Positions 38,301-46,983 of a stretch of DNA of 64,000 nt are shown here, in pieces. Location of the stretch: contig JBOHGD010000010.1 in the NCBI GenBank assembly GCA_050699955.1, positions 46,313 to 110,312 of the forward strand. Reading direction: 5' to 3'. Position numbers and translations under genes: made by a program. Below the pieces are notes generated by a model, which was not told the DNA's origin, did no database searches, and saw only the letters and a list, made by a program, of their open reading frames with translations. Origin of the DNA: GCA-003244245 sp050699955. Lineage in GTDB: Bacteria; Actinomycetota; Actinomycetes; Mycobacteriales; Pseudonocardiaceae. Position 1 is the first letter of the stretch, and each line of letters begins with the position of its first letter.

Positions 38301-39134
38301 TCATGCGGTCCCGCTGAGCCGGAAAACCCGGTTCGCGACAGCGGTGATCGACGCGGCCAGCTCCGCGACATCCTGCCCGCGCAGCTCGGCGAGGCCGCGA
38401 ACGGTATAGGGCAGGTTGACCGGTTCGTTGCCCTTACCGCGATGCGGATGCGGGGTGAGGAAGGGTGCGTCGGTCTCCACCAGCAGCTGTTCATCGGGGA
38501 CCAGCACCGCCGCCTCACGCAGCGCGTGCGCATTGCGGAAGGTCACCGTGCCGGAGAAGGACAGCACGTAACCGGCCCGCACGCAGGTCCGGGCCATGTC
38601 GGCGGCTCCGGAGAAGCAGTGGAACACCACCGTCTCCGGGGGGCCTTCTTGATCCAGCACGGCCAGCACGTCGCGGTGCGCGTTCCGGTCATGGATCATC
38701 AACGGCTTGCCGACCCGCTTGGCCAGGTCGATGTGCCAGCGGTAGGCCTCGCGCTGCGCCTCGGGCGAGGAACAGTTCGGGTCGACTCCGGGCCAGTAGT
38801 AGTCCAGGCCGGTCTCCCCCACCGCGACCACCCGGGGCTGCCGCGCGAGGTGCTCCAGTTCGGCGCGGTCGGAGTCGGTCATCGTGGCAGTCCGGGTGGG
38901 GTGCAGGGCCACCGCGGCGAACAACCGGTCGTCCCAGCAGGCGGCCTCGGCCACCCAGCGCGCGGAGCCCATGTCGTCCGCGACGGTGACCGCGGCGGAC
39001 ACCCCGACGGCCTGGGCCCGATCCAGCGCCGCCCGGACACCACCCCGGTCGGTCGCGCCGCAGGCGTCCAGATGGGTGTGTGCATCGACGACGGGGACCG
39101 GCAGTGACTCGGGCGCAGGCGGCAGCTCTCTCAC
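38301..39134 (-). CDS. tatD: TatD family metal-dependent hydrolase/DNase
   Basis: 277 residues from a GTG at 39134 with GGAG six bases upstream; the frame runs to an ATG at 39209 as an alternative. The metal site is VVDAHTHLDAC near the N-terminus, with VGETGLDYYW, HDRNAH, VFHCFSGAADMA and LLVETDAPFLTPHPHRG further on, the full TatD amidohydrolase set. Likely a 3'-5' exonuclease/DNA-repair enzyme. Sits between rpfB and metG as in mycobacteria. Confidence 0.93.
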   Translation of the reverse strand: MRELPPAPESLPVPVVDAHTHLDACGATDRGGVRAALDRAQAVGVSAAVTVADDMGSARWVAEAACWDDRLFAAVALHPTRTATMTDSDRAELEHLARQPRVVAVGETGLDYYWPGVDPNCSSPEAQREAYRWHIDLAKRVGKPLMIHDRNAHRDVLAVLDQEGPPETVVFHCFSGAADMARTCVRAGYVLSFSGTVTFRNAHALREAAVLVPDEQLLVETDAPFLTPHPHRGKGNEPVNLPYTVRGLAELRGQDVAELAASITAVANRVFRLSGTA

Positions 39135-39444
39135 GTCGGCTCCAGACCGTAGGATCAAGTGAGTATCGGGGCCAGGCTGGCCGGTTTCGTCCAGCGCAGG
39201 AACAAGCATGGCGAACAGCGGGGCGGGCTAGACCAACAGGCTCGTCGATAGCCGATACGCCCAGGCCCGACAGGGCGGGAACTGCGGAGGATGGCCTACC
39301 GCTCCGGCCCGCCGGTACAGCCCGTCCGGGTAGGTGTCTCTGACCAGGGACACCCGTTGTTACTTCTGTCGTCACTCTCGGCCGCAAGCCGACAACGCGA
39401 TGCGACGGGGAGCAGCCGGCGGGCGACATCGATGACCGACTTCC

Positions 39445-39741
39445 GTGCTGACAACGCATTCGATCATTCCCGTATCGAGGGGGCTGTCGCATCTGCGGCG
39501 TGGCGTCAACGGCATCAAGCACATCCCCGCCTTCGACGGCATGATGATGCAGGCAGGATCGAATCTCGTGGTCGTCACGACCAGATTCGCCGCCGAACTC
39601 GAAGACGGCACCACGAACTATCCCCACTACCTCCCTGAGCAAGCGGTGGAGATCGCCCATTACACCCGCGTCCTACCACTGACGCCACCCCACGAGGACG
39701 TGGTGGGAGCGACCGTCGAGCAGGTCGCCTCCCTCGTGTGA
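39445..39741 (+). CDS. Hypothetical protein upstream of metG
   Basis: 98 residues, GTG start without a clear ribosome site. Sequence such as HIPAFDGMMMQAGSNLVVV and EDGTTNYPHYLPEQAVEIAH reads as a plausible protein, but I cannot place it in a family. It lies 104 bases before metG on the same strand and shares the lower GC of that gene, so the pair may have arrived together. Two competing frames overlap it and look poorer. The gap 39135-39444 holds nothing else I can name. Confidence 0.42.
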   Translation: MLTTHSIIPVSRGLSHLRRGVNGIKHIPAFDGMMMQAGSNLVVVTTRFAAELEDGTTNYPHYLPEQAVEIAHYTRVLPLTPPHEDVVGATVEQVASLV

Positions 39742-39845
39742 GGAACAGGTTGGTAGCCGGGGTGATGCCGTCCTGGCCACCAGTGTGGCGGCCGGACGCC
39801 GGGGGCTAGCCTGGTGGTCTCGTTGTCTGCCAGACCGGAGAGGCC

Positions 39846-41369
39846 ATGTCGCGGCGATACATCACCACCGCCATCCCGTATGTCAACTCCAAGCCGCACT
39901 TGGGGTTCGCGATGGAACTGGTACAGACAGACGTGATGGCGCGGCACTGGCGGCATCGGGGCCATGAGGTGCGGTTCCTCTCCGGTACCGACGACAACTC
40001 CCTCAAGAACGCCCTTGCCGCCGAAGAAGAAGGTGTGCCGACCCAGGAACTGGTCGACCGCAATGCGGCGGCCTTCTACGACTTGCGTGGGCCCCTGCAG
40101 ATAAGCTTCGATGACTTTATCCGCACCAGCGGTGATCCACGGCACACTCGCGGTGTCGAGCGGCTGTGGAGTGCTACGGCGGCGTCCGGTGATCTCTATC
40201 AGAAGCACTACGAGGGTCTGTACTGCGTTGGCTGCGAGCAGTTTTACACTGAGGCCGAACTGGTCGACGGTCTGTGCCCGGAACACCTCACGACACCGCA
40301 ATTGGTCAGCGAGGAGAATTGGTTCTTCAAACTCTCTCGCTACGAGGATCAGCTCCGCGAACTCATCTCGTCCGGCGCACTGAAGATCGAGCCGGAGTCG
40401 CGCCGAAACGAAGTGCTGGGATTCATCAGACAAGGATTGCAGGACTTCTCGATCTCCCGTTCCACCGAGCGTGCCAGGGGCTGGGGCATCAGGGTTCCCG
40501 GCGACCCCGGTCAGGTCATCTACGTCTGGTGGGACGCGCTGGGTAACTACATCACCGCGCTGGACTATGGTGATGATGGTACGAATTACCAGCACTGGTG
40601 GGTCGAATCCGATGAGCGCACGCACGTCATCGGCAAGGGCATCATCCGGTTCCACGCGGTGTACTGGCCTGCGATGTTGCTCTCAGCCGGAGTACCTTTG
40701 CCGACGACGATCTTTGTGCACGACTATCTCACGGTTGACGGCAAGAAGCTGGGCAAGAGCCTTGGCAATGCAATCGACCCGGTAGCCATCGTGGATCAGT
40801 ACGGCGCTGATGCGCTGCGTTGGTGGCTGGTGCGAGACGTGCCGCGCGTCGGCGACGCGGACTACACCACGGAGCGGTTGATCGGCCGCTATCATGAAGA
40901 CCTCGCCAACGGTCTCGGCAACCTGGTCAACCGCACCGTCAGCATGATCCAGAAGTATCGGAACGGAACGGTCCCGACGCTCGCGGAGTCACCTGCCGAC
41001 TCACCGCTCATTGCCGCTATCGATGCAGTGCGGGGAAAGGTCGATGCCGCGATGGAACGTTTTGACTTTCGCGCCGCAACCGCGGGAATCTGGAAAATCG
41101 TTGATGAAGCGAACCGCTATGTGGTCCAAGCCGAGCCCTGGACTCTGGCGAAAGCGGAAAAGCAAGGCGATCAGGCGGCGACCACGAAACTTGACCAGGT
41201 GTTGTCGTTGCTCGTGCAAGCCTCGCGGACAGTCGCCGATGAACTCACACCATTCCTCCCGTCGGCCGCGCAGCGAGTCGCAGCCCAGCTCGGAAATGGA
41301 CGGGATCAACTCGACGAGCCTACGCCACTATTCCCTCGGATCGAGGCACGAGAGCCCGGCACCGAGTAG
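39846..41369 (+). CDS. metG: Methionyl-tRNA synthetase
   Basis: 507 residues, ATG. Class I signature HLGF at 18-21 (HIGH motif), catalytic segment SGTDDNSLKNA, zinc knuckle CVGCEQFYTEAELVDGLCPEH, and the second class I motif DGKKLGKSLGN with KLGKS at 301-305 in place of the usual KMSKS. The C-terminal anticodon-binding bundle is normal and there is no Trbp111 domain. The gene is visibly less GC-rich and uses more A/T third positions than its neighbours, although its position next to tatD is the conserved one. It may be a replaced copy. Confidence 0.93.
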   Translation: MSRRYITTAIPYVNSKPHLGFAMELVQTDVMARHWRHRGHEVRFLSGTDDNSLKNALAAEEEGVPTQELVDRNAAAFYDLRGPLQISFDDFIRTSGDPRHTRGVERLWSATAASGDLYQKHYEGLYCVGCEQFYTEAELVDGLCPEHLTTPQLVSEENWFFKLSRYEDQLRELISSGALKIEPESRRNEVLGFIRQGLQDFSISRSTERARGWGIRVPGDPGQVIYVWWDALGNYITALDYGDDGTNYQHWWVESDERTHVIGKGIIRFHAVYWPAMLLSAGVPLPTTIFVHDYLTVDGKKLGKSLGNAIDPVAIVDQYGADALRWWLVRDVPRVGDADYTTERLIGRYHEDLANGLGNLVNRTVSMIQKYRNGTVPTLAESPADSPLIAAIDAVRGKVDAAMERFDFRAATAGIWKIVDEANRYVVQAEPWTLAKAEKQGDQAATTKLDQVLSLLVQASRTVADELTPFLPSAAQRVAAQLGNGRDQLDEPTPLFPRIEAREPGTE

Positions 41370-41389
41370 CTGATCGGCGCCGAGGAGGG

Positions 41390-41944
41390 TCAGAGCTCGC
41401 TCTTGCCGTCCTGCCAGGTGACCCGCAGTCGCCCGTCGACGGTCGCGAACAGCGCGCCGACGACATCGGAGCGCACCGCGCCCTCGACGTCGCCGCTGAC
41501 CGGGAGCAGCCGACCGCCGACCGCACGCAGCAGCTCGACCCGGCGAGCCTCCGGGTGCAGGATCAGTACCTCATGAACCCCGAGCCGCGCATAGAAGTCG
41601 ATCTTTTCGTAGGTCTCGTCATCTCCGGTCCGGATCTCCACGACCAGTTCGGCACCCTTCGCCAGGCGCTCGGACCGGTGCTCGGGACGGCAGTACAGCT
41701 GGTTGGGCACCCGGTAGTCGTCCGAGGTGCGGAACAGGGCCGTCGCATAGCAGCCGCGCAGCCCGTGCTGCTGGGCCAGCGGGCCGAGCACGAGGAAAAG
41801 CTCCCCGCTGACCTCCTTCTGCGGCTCCCTGAGCGGCGGCACCATGTGCAGGACGCCGTTCCACATCTCGTCGCGCTCGTCCAGCCCCAGCCGACGGCGC
41901 TCGTCGAGCATCACCTGGGGAACCTCCAGCAGCACTGCCCGCAT
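41390..41944 (-). CDS. Uma2 family (DUF820) putative endonuclease
   Basis: 184 residues. The PD-(D/E)xK-like core of Uma2 proteins is present: WNGVLHMVPPLREPQ, YRVPNQLYCRPEHR, AELVVEIRTGDDETYEKIDF with Glu and Lys in the catalytic positions, then YARLGVHEVLILHPEARRVEL. These proteins are common in Actinobacteria and cyanobacteria, with unproven nuclease activity. Convergent with metG (20 bases) and divergent from pabB (32 bases). Confidence 0.88.
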   Translation of the reverse strand: MRAVLLEVPQVMLDERRRLGLDERDEMWNGVLHMVPPLREPQKEVSGELFLVLGPLAQQHGLRGCYATALFRTSDDYRVPNQLYCRPEHRSERLAKGAELVVEIRTGDDETYEKIDFYARLGVHEVLILHPEARRVELLRAVGGRLLPVSGDVEGAVRSDVVGALFATVDGRLRVTWQDGKSEL

Positions 41945-41976
41945 AGCCGCAGGTTACCGCTTAGGCCGCGGGTGCG

Positions 41977-43305
41977 GTGCGGGTCGTAGCGCGCCCGCTG
42001 GACGGCGCCGCCGAGCCCTGGGGCGTACTGCGTGAGCTGGCGCAGCGGTCCCGGCTGCGCGGACTGCCCCCACCGGCGGCCCTGGTCGGCGACTGGTTCG
42101 GGGGTGGCGCCGTCATCGCCCCTTCGGTCCGGATCACGCCGGTACCGGCGGCGGGAGTCTTCCCGGCGAGCTCGCTCGGCCCGGCAGCCGGGCCGGACGA
42201 GGTCGGCGGACCGGTCGGCGGCGGGTGGATCGGCTATCTCGGCTACGGGCCTGGCGACCCGCGGCCCGGGCGGCGGCTCCCGCCTGCGGCAGGCGGCTGG
42301 GCCGAGCACGTACTGCGTCGCGACGCCTCGGGACAGTGGTGGTTCGAGGCACTGCAGGAACCGGACCCGGCGCTGGTCACCGAGCTCTCCGAGCTGGTCG
42401 GGCGCCTCGGCGGCGACCTGCCGCCGCGCCGGTGGCGCTGCGCCGACCTGGTCAGCCCGGACCCGGACGAGTATCGCAAGGCGGTCCGGCTGGCCAAGGA
42501 GGAGATCGTGGCGGGGGAGATCTACCAGGTCAACGTGTGCACCCACATCGAGGGGTGCTTCACCGGCGAGCCGGCTGCGCTGTTCGCCGCCGGCGTCGCC
42601 GAGCTGCGGCCGCGGAGGGCGGCTCTGCTGAGCGGGGCCTGGGGAGCGGTGGCCTCGCTGTCTCCGGAGCTGTTCCTGGCCCGGCACGGGCGGACGATAC
42701 GCACCGCGCCGATCAAGGGGACGCTGCCGCGCAGGGGGCCCGCCGATGCGGGCAACGCGGCCGCGCTGCTGGCCTCGGCCAAGGATGTCGCGGAGAACGT
42801 CATGATCGTCGATATGGCCCGCAACGACCTCAGCCGAGTGTGCACGATCGGCAGCGTGACCGTGCCGCGGCTACTCGAGGTGCAGCCGCATCCCGGGGTC
42901 TGGCATCTGGTGTCCACCGTGACCGGGCAGCTCGCGCCGGATGTCGACGACGCGGCACTGCTCGCCGCGACCTTCCCACCCGCCTCGGTCACCGGCGCAC
43001 CCAAGCAGCGTGCGCTGCAGGTGATCGCCGGGCTGGAACGGTGGCCCCGTGAGGTGTACTGCGGCGCGGTGGGGATGGCCTCGCCGGTGGCAGGCACCGA
43101 GCTCAACGTGGCCATCCGGACGCTCGAGTTCCACCGCGGCCGCGTCTGGTTCGGGGTCGGAGGGGGCATCACCGCCGACTCGGACGCCGACGCGGAATGG
43201 GCCGAGTGCGGCACGAAAGCCGCCCCACTGCTCGCGTTGCTAGGCCCGGATCGCTACTCGGCTCCGAATGGCGCCCGGAGGAGCACCCGGTTCAGGACTT
43301 GTTGA
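41977..43305 (+). CDS. pabB: Aminodeoxychorismate synthase component I
   Basis: 442 residues, GTG start. Chorismate-binding fold: RLAKEEIVAGEIYQVNVCTH, APIKGTLPRRGP, AENVMIVDMARNDLSRV, HLVSTVTGQL and the final TFPPASVTGAPKQRALQVI; the last segment is the chorismate-utilising enzyme signature. It makes 4-amino-4-deoxychorismate for folate, given a glutamine amidotransferase partner encoded elsewhere. Anthranilate synthase component I is the alternative, but the position next to rsmI matches mycobacterial pabB. Its 3' end overlaps the convergent rsmI gene by 14 bases. Confidence 0.88.
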   Translation: MRVVARPLDGAAEPWGVLRELAQRSRLRGLPPPAALVGDWFGGGAVIAPSVRITPVPAAGVFPASSLGPAAGPDEVGGPVGGGWIGYLGYGPGDPRPGRRLPPAAGGWAEHVLRRDASGQWWFEALQEPDPALVTELSELVGRLGGDLPPRRWRCADLVSPDPDEYRKAVRLAKEEIVAGEIYQVNVCTHIEGCFTGEPAALFAAGVAELRPRRAALLSGAWGAVASLSPELFLARHGRTIRTAPIKGTLPRRGPADAGNAAALLASAKDVAENVMIVDMARNDLSRVCTIGSVTVPRLLEVQPHPGVWHLVSTVTGQLAPDVDDAALLAATFPPASVTGAPKQRALQVIAGLERWPREVYCGAVGMASPVAGTELNVAIRTLEFHRGRVWFGVGGGITADSDADAEWAECGTKAAPLLALLGPDRYSAPNGARRSTRFRTC

Positions 43306-44143
43306 CAGCCGCTTGGTAGAGGTCGCGTTTCGGCACACCGTGGGTCGTGGCGACAGCGGCCACCGCATCTTTGAGCCGCTGCCCCGTGGAGACCCGCTCG
43401 GTCACCTCGCCGACGAGATCGGCGACGGCGGGCGGACCGGGATCAACCGCACCCGCCAGCACCACGGTGACCTCGCCGCGCACCCCGTCGGCCGCCCAGG
43501 CGGCTAGCTCCGCCAACCCGCCGCGGCGCACCTCTTCGTAGGACTTCGTGAGCTCACGGCACACCACGGCCGCCCGGTCCGGGCCGAGTACCTCGGCGGC
43601 GGCGGCGAGCGTCGCGGCGAGCCTGCGCGGTGACTCGAAGAACACGCAGGTGCGCGGCTGCGCAGCCAGACCGGCCAGCCACCGGCGAAGGGGGCCGGGC
43701 TTGCGCGGCGGGAACCCCTCGAAACAGAACCGGTCAGAGGCCAGCCCGGAGACGGCCAGCGCGGCGGTGACCGCGGACGGCCCGGGCAGGCAGGTCACCG
43801 GTAGTCCCTCCGCCACGCAGGCCGCCACCAGCCGGAAGCCGGGATCGGACACCGCGGGCATCCCGGCGTCGGTCACCAACAGCACCGTCTGACCTGCGCG
43901 GATGGCCGCCAGCAGAGCGGGAATCCGGGCCAGCTCCACGGCGTCGTAGTGCGACACGATCCGGCCGGTGACCGCGACGCCGAGCCCGGCGGCCAGCGCC
44001 CGCAGCCTGCGGGTGTCCTCCGCGGCCACCACATCCGCCGAGCCCAGCGCCTCGGCCAGACGGGGCGAGGCGTCCCGGAAGTCGCCGAGCGGGGTAGCCG
44101 CCAGCACCAGGGCTCCCCGATCCGAGGTGACGGTCTCCGACAT
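43292..44143 (-). CDS. rsmI: 16S rRNA (cytidine1402-2'-O)-methyltransferase
   Basis: 283 residues from the ATG at 44143. Tetrapyrrole-methylase fold: LVLAATPLGDFRDASPRL, ADVVAAEDTRRLRAL, VLLVTDAGMPAVSDPGFRLV, VTCLPGPSAVTAAL, FCFEGFPPRKPG, VFFESPRRL and CRELTKSYEEVRRG. It methylates the 2'-OH of C1402 in the ribosomal decoding centre. Divergent from the mannosyltransferase gene with 39 bases between start codons; the order is the same in mycobacteria. Confidence 0.95.
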   Translation of the reverse strand: MSETVTSDRGALVLAATPLGDFRDASPRLAEALGSADVVAAEDTRRLRALAAGLGVAVTGRIVSHYDAVELARIPALLAAIRAGQTVLLVTDAGMPAVSDPGFRLVAACVAEGLPVTCLPGPSAVTAALAVSGLASDRFCFEGFPPRKPGPLRRWLAGLAAQPRTCVFFESPRRLAATLAAAAEVLGPDRAAVVCRELTKSYEEVRRGGLAELAAWAADGVRGEVTVVLAGAVDPGPPAVADLVGEVTERVSTGQRLKDAVAAVATTHGVPKRDLYQAAVNKS

Positions 44144-44182
44144 GGCTCGCACACAGCCGAGCCTACGATCAGGCCCGTGACA

Positions 44183-45760
44183 ATGGCCCGGGAGGCGAGC
44201 CGCTCGCGCACCGACGACCTGTTAGCCAACCTCGGACGGGTGGCGCAGGCGTCGAACGGTCCGGCAGGCCCACAGCAGCGGCTGGTGCCGCGCGCGCTCA
44301 CCGACCGGTGGCGAGGCTGGTCCGTGACGTTGAGCGTGACCCTGGTCGCCGGCCTGGTGCGACTGTGGAACCTGGGCTTTCCCACCGATCGCGGCACGCC
44401 GGTGTTCGACGAGAAGTACTACGCGCCGCAGGCCTGGCAGATGATCCGCAACGGCGGGCTGGAGGACAACGCGGGCTACGAGCTCGTGGTGCACCCGCCG
44501 CTGGGCAAGCAGCTCATCGCGCTGGGAGAGATGCTGCTGGGTTACGACAGCTGGGGATGGCGGCTCTCCGCGGCCCTGGCCGGCACCCTGTGCGTGCTGC
44601 TCATCGTGCGGATCGTGCGCAGGATGACCCGGTCCACGCTGCTGGGCGGGATCGCGGGCGTGCTGCTCATCGCCGACGGGGTCAGCCAGGTGCAGTCCCG
44701 GGTCGGCATGCTCGACATCTTCCTCGCGATGTTGGTGCTGGCCGCGTTCGGCTGCCTGATCGTGGACCGAGATCAGGTGTACGCCCGGCTCGCCGTCGTG
44801 GTCCGGGAGGGCCGCATCGACGACACCGACTTCGGCCCCCGGCTCGGGGTGCGCTGGTGGCGGTTCGGGGCGGGGGTGCTGCTCGGGATGGCCTGCGCGA
44901 CGAAGTGGTCCGGAGTCTACTACCTCGCCGCCTTCGCCGTGCTGAGCGTGGTGTGGGACGCCTGCGCGCGGCGCACCGCGGGGGTGCGCAGGCCGTGGGT
45001 GGGCACCGTGGTCCGGGATCTCGGGCCCGCGTTGTGGGCGCTGGCCGTGCTGCCGGTGGGGACCTACCTGGCGATGTGGTGGGCCTGGTTCGGCAGCGAG
45101 ACCGGCATCGACCGGCACGTGGTGGGCACCGAGATCGGCGTCGGTGGCCCGTTCTCCTTCCTGCCGGATGCGCTGCGGTCGCTGTGGTACTACAGCGGCC
45201 AGGTGCTGAGCTTCCACGAGAACCTGGTCACACCGGCACACCCGCACCCCTGGGAGTCCAAGCCCTGGAGCTGGCCGATGGGACTGCGGCCGATGCTCTA
45301 CTACTACGAGTCCGGCGCGCGAGCCGCCGGATGCGGCCAGGCCGACTGCGTGAGCGCAATGATGCTCATCGGCACGCCCGCGCTGTGGTGGGTCTCGCTA
45401 CCGGTGTTGAGCTGGGGGCTGTGGCGAGCCGTCAGCACCCCGGACTGGCGCTTCGCCGCGGCACTGGTCGGCTACGGGGCCGGTTGGCTGCCGTGGTTCA
45501 TCAAGATCGACCGCCAGATGTTCTTCTTCTACATGACGCCCGCGGCACCGTTTCTCGTCATCGCGGTGGCGCTGGTGCTGGGCGAGATACTCGGCCGAGC
45601 CGGCGACGGCGCCGAGCGCCGCGGCACCGGACTGCTCCTGGTCTGCATCTACGTCGGGCTCGTGGTGGCCAACTTCGTCTGGCTCTGGCCGATACTCACC
45701 GGCGGCTCGATCACACCGGCGCACTGGAACTCGGAGCTCTGGCTGCCGTCCTGGCGGTGA
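44183..45760 (+). CDS. Dolichyl-phosphate-mannose-type protein O-mannosyltransferase
   Basis: 525 residues from the ATG at 44183; a GTG two codons earlier is an alternative. GT-C integral membrane enzyme with about 10-11 helices. The first extracytoplasmic loop holds the catalytic acidic pair in PVFDEKYYAPQAW, followed by VHPPLGKQLIALGE; a conserved SKPWSWPMGLRPM loop and a late FFYMTPAAPFLVIAVALVLG region complete the PMT family pattern. It transfers mannose from polyprenyl phosphate to secreted proteins during Sec export, like Rv1002c. Confidence 0.93.
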   Translation: MAREASRSRTDDLLANLGRVAQASNGPAGPQQRLVPRALTDRWRGWSVTLSVTLVAGLVRLWNLGFPTDRGTPVFDEKYYAPQAWQMIRNGGLEDNAGYELVVHPPLGKQLIALGEMLLGYDSWGWRLSAALAGTLCVLLIVRIVRRMTRSTLLGGIAGVLLIADGVSQVQSRVGMLDIFLAMLVLAAFGCLIVDRDQVYARLAVVVREGRIDDTDFGPRLGVRWWRFGAGVLLGMACATKWSGVYYLAAFAVLSVVWDACARRTAGVRRPWVGTVVRDLGPALWALAVLPVGTYLAMWWAWFGSETGIDRHVVGTEIGVGGPFSFLPDALRSLWYYSGQVLSFHENLVTPAHPHPWESKPWSWPMGLRPMLYYYESGARAAGCGQADCVSAMMLIGTPALWWVSLPVLSWGLWRAVSTPDWRFAAALVGYGAGWLPWFIKIDRQMFFFYMTPAAPFLVIAVALVLGEILGRAGDGAERRGTGLLLVCIYVGLVVANFVWLWPILTGGSITPAHWNSELWLPSWR

Positions 45761-45790
45761 GTGGTGCCGCGCAGCGGTGCGCCCGGCCGG

Positions 45791-46312
45791 TCAGACCACC
45801 CGGATCGTGGTGCCCTCGACCGCGATCGCCCGCGCAGGCAGTGGCTTCTTCGCCGGGCCGTGGACGACCGAGCCGTCGGCGACGGCGAACTTGCTGCCGT
45901 GGCAGGGACAGTTGATCGTGCCGTTCTGCACGTTCTTCATCGTGCAGCTCTGGTGGGTGCAGATCGCTGAGAACGCCCGGAACGTTCCCGGTTCGGGCTG
46001 GGTCACCACGATCTCCTGAGCGGGGAACACCCGGCCGCCCCCGGACGGGATCTCGGCCGTGGTCCCCAGCGTCTCGCCCTGGGAACCTGCTGGTGGCCCA
46101 CCCTGGGTACCGGCAGGCGGGCGGCCGGCTCCAGCGGTAGTGGTCGCACCACCCGACGCGGTCTCGGTTCCGTAGCTGCTGCATCCGACGACCGCCGCGG
46201 CGACCGCCAGCAGTCCCGTCGCGGCCACGACAGTGCGCCTGGCCATCGGGGCGCCTTGGCCTTGCGTGCTGTCCTCGGTGGGCTCATGGTCGGGCATCGT
46301 CTGGTTGGGCAT
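45791..46312 (-). CDS. Rieske [2Fe-2S] lipoprotein
   Basis: 173 residues from the ATG at 46312, six bases after AAGGAG. A twin-Arg-like MARRTVVAATG start near residue 23 leads into a hydrophobic stretch and the lipobox VVGC, so the protein is probably folded and exported by Tat, then lipid-anchored. A Gly/Pro-rich linker precedes the Rieske domain with cluster ligands CTHQSC and CPCHGS. It may pass electrons in the outer leaflet. It is last in a minus-strand set with the DUF6529 protein and a secreted protein, with a 17-bp tandem array between. Confidence 0.88.
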   Translation of the reverse strand: MPNQTMPDHEPTEDSTQGQGAPMARRTVVAATGLLAVAAAVVGCSSYGTETASGGATTTAGAGRPPAGTQGGPPAGSQGETLGTTAEIPSGGGRVFPAQEIVVTQPEPGTFRAFSAICTHQSCTMKNVQNGTINCPCHGSKFAVADGSVVHGPAKKPLPARAIAVEGTTIRVV

Positions 46313-46328
46313 CGTCACTCCTTGCGGG

Positions 46329-46396
46329 AAGTACACACATCACAGAAGTACACACATCACAGAAGTACACACATCACAGAAGTACACACATCACAA
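46329..46396. repeat. 17-bp tandem repeat, four copies
   Basis: Four identical or near-identical units AAGTACACACATCACAG at 46329, 46346, 46363 and 46380 (last base pair of the last unit differs). The array fills the gap between the DUF6529 gene and the Rieske gene, and the DUF6529 stop codon lies in the last unit. It is AT-rich for this genome. Confidence 0.92.
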
Positions 46397-46972
46397 AGTC
46401 ACGCCGAAGGTCGTGAAAAACCACAACGATGAGGTCAGCCAGAGACCGACGAAGCTGGAGAACACCAATCCGCCGATCACCGGAATGACCCAGCCGGGCA
46501 ACCCGCGGCGGGTCAGCAGGAGCATCTTCGCCACGAATGCCCCGAAGAAGAAACAGCCGAGCAACGAGTGGACGAGCACCCGCGGCGGGTCTGCCTGGAA
46601 ACCCAGCGCGTACAGGCACTGCACCAGCACCGGCACCGCGAGCAACACCGCGGCCCGTCCCGACCAGCGGTGCAGCGACGCGGCCCAGGGCGGTGCGGCA
46701 CCGCCCGGCTGCCTGCCCCGCATCGCCAGTGCCGTGGCGAGCTGAACCAGGGCGAGCAGGACGACGACCGTGGTCAGCCAGGTCTTGACCGACCGGGTGC
46801 CGGAGAAGCCGGCGATGTTCACCGCTATCCCGGTGGGCTCGTGCAGCTGGCCGTACACCCCGAGCGCGACCGCCACCGCGGACCCCACGAGGACCGGCAC
46901 CAGGATCGCGCCCCGGCTCGGATCCCGCATCCGGTGGGTCACCGTGAGGGGCTGGTCGGGGTGGGCCGTCAT
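46391..46972 (-). CDS. DUF6529 family membrane protein
   Basis: 193 residues from the ATG at 46972 with GAGGAGG about 6 bases upstream. Five to six membrane helices (ILVPVLVGSAVAVALGVYG, WLTTVVVLLALVQLATALAM, AAVLLAVPVLVQCLYALGF, LLGCFFFGAFVAKMLLL, WVIPVIGGLVFSSFVGLWL). HRWSGRAAVL and VHSLLGC place His residues in helices, compatible with a b-type heme as in other ferric-reductase-like or DUF4405-like proteins. With the Rieske lipoprotein downstream it could form a small membrane redox pair; this is inference. Confidence 0.8.
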   Translation of the reverse strand: MTAHPDQPLTVTHRMRDPSRGAILVPVLVGSAVAVALGVYGQLHEPTGIAVNIAGFSGTRSVKTWLTTVVVLLALVQLATALAMRGRQPGGAAPPWAASLHRWSGRAAVLLAVPVLVQCLYALGFQADPPRVLVHSLLGCFFFGAFVAKMLLLTRRGLPGWVIPVIGGLVFSSFVGLWLTSSLWFFTTFGVTL

Positions 46973-46983
46973 GACGGTCCTCC

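Noticed and set aside
39372..39614. Minus-strand 80-codon frame opposite the ORF before metG
   Set aside because: Less protein-like than the plus-strand frame and no ribosome site.
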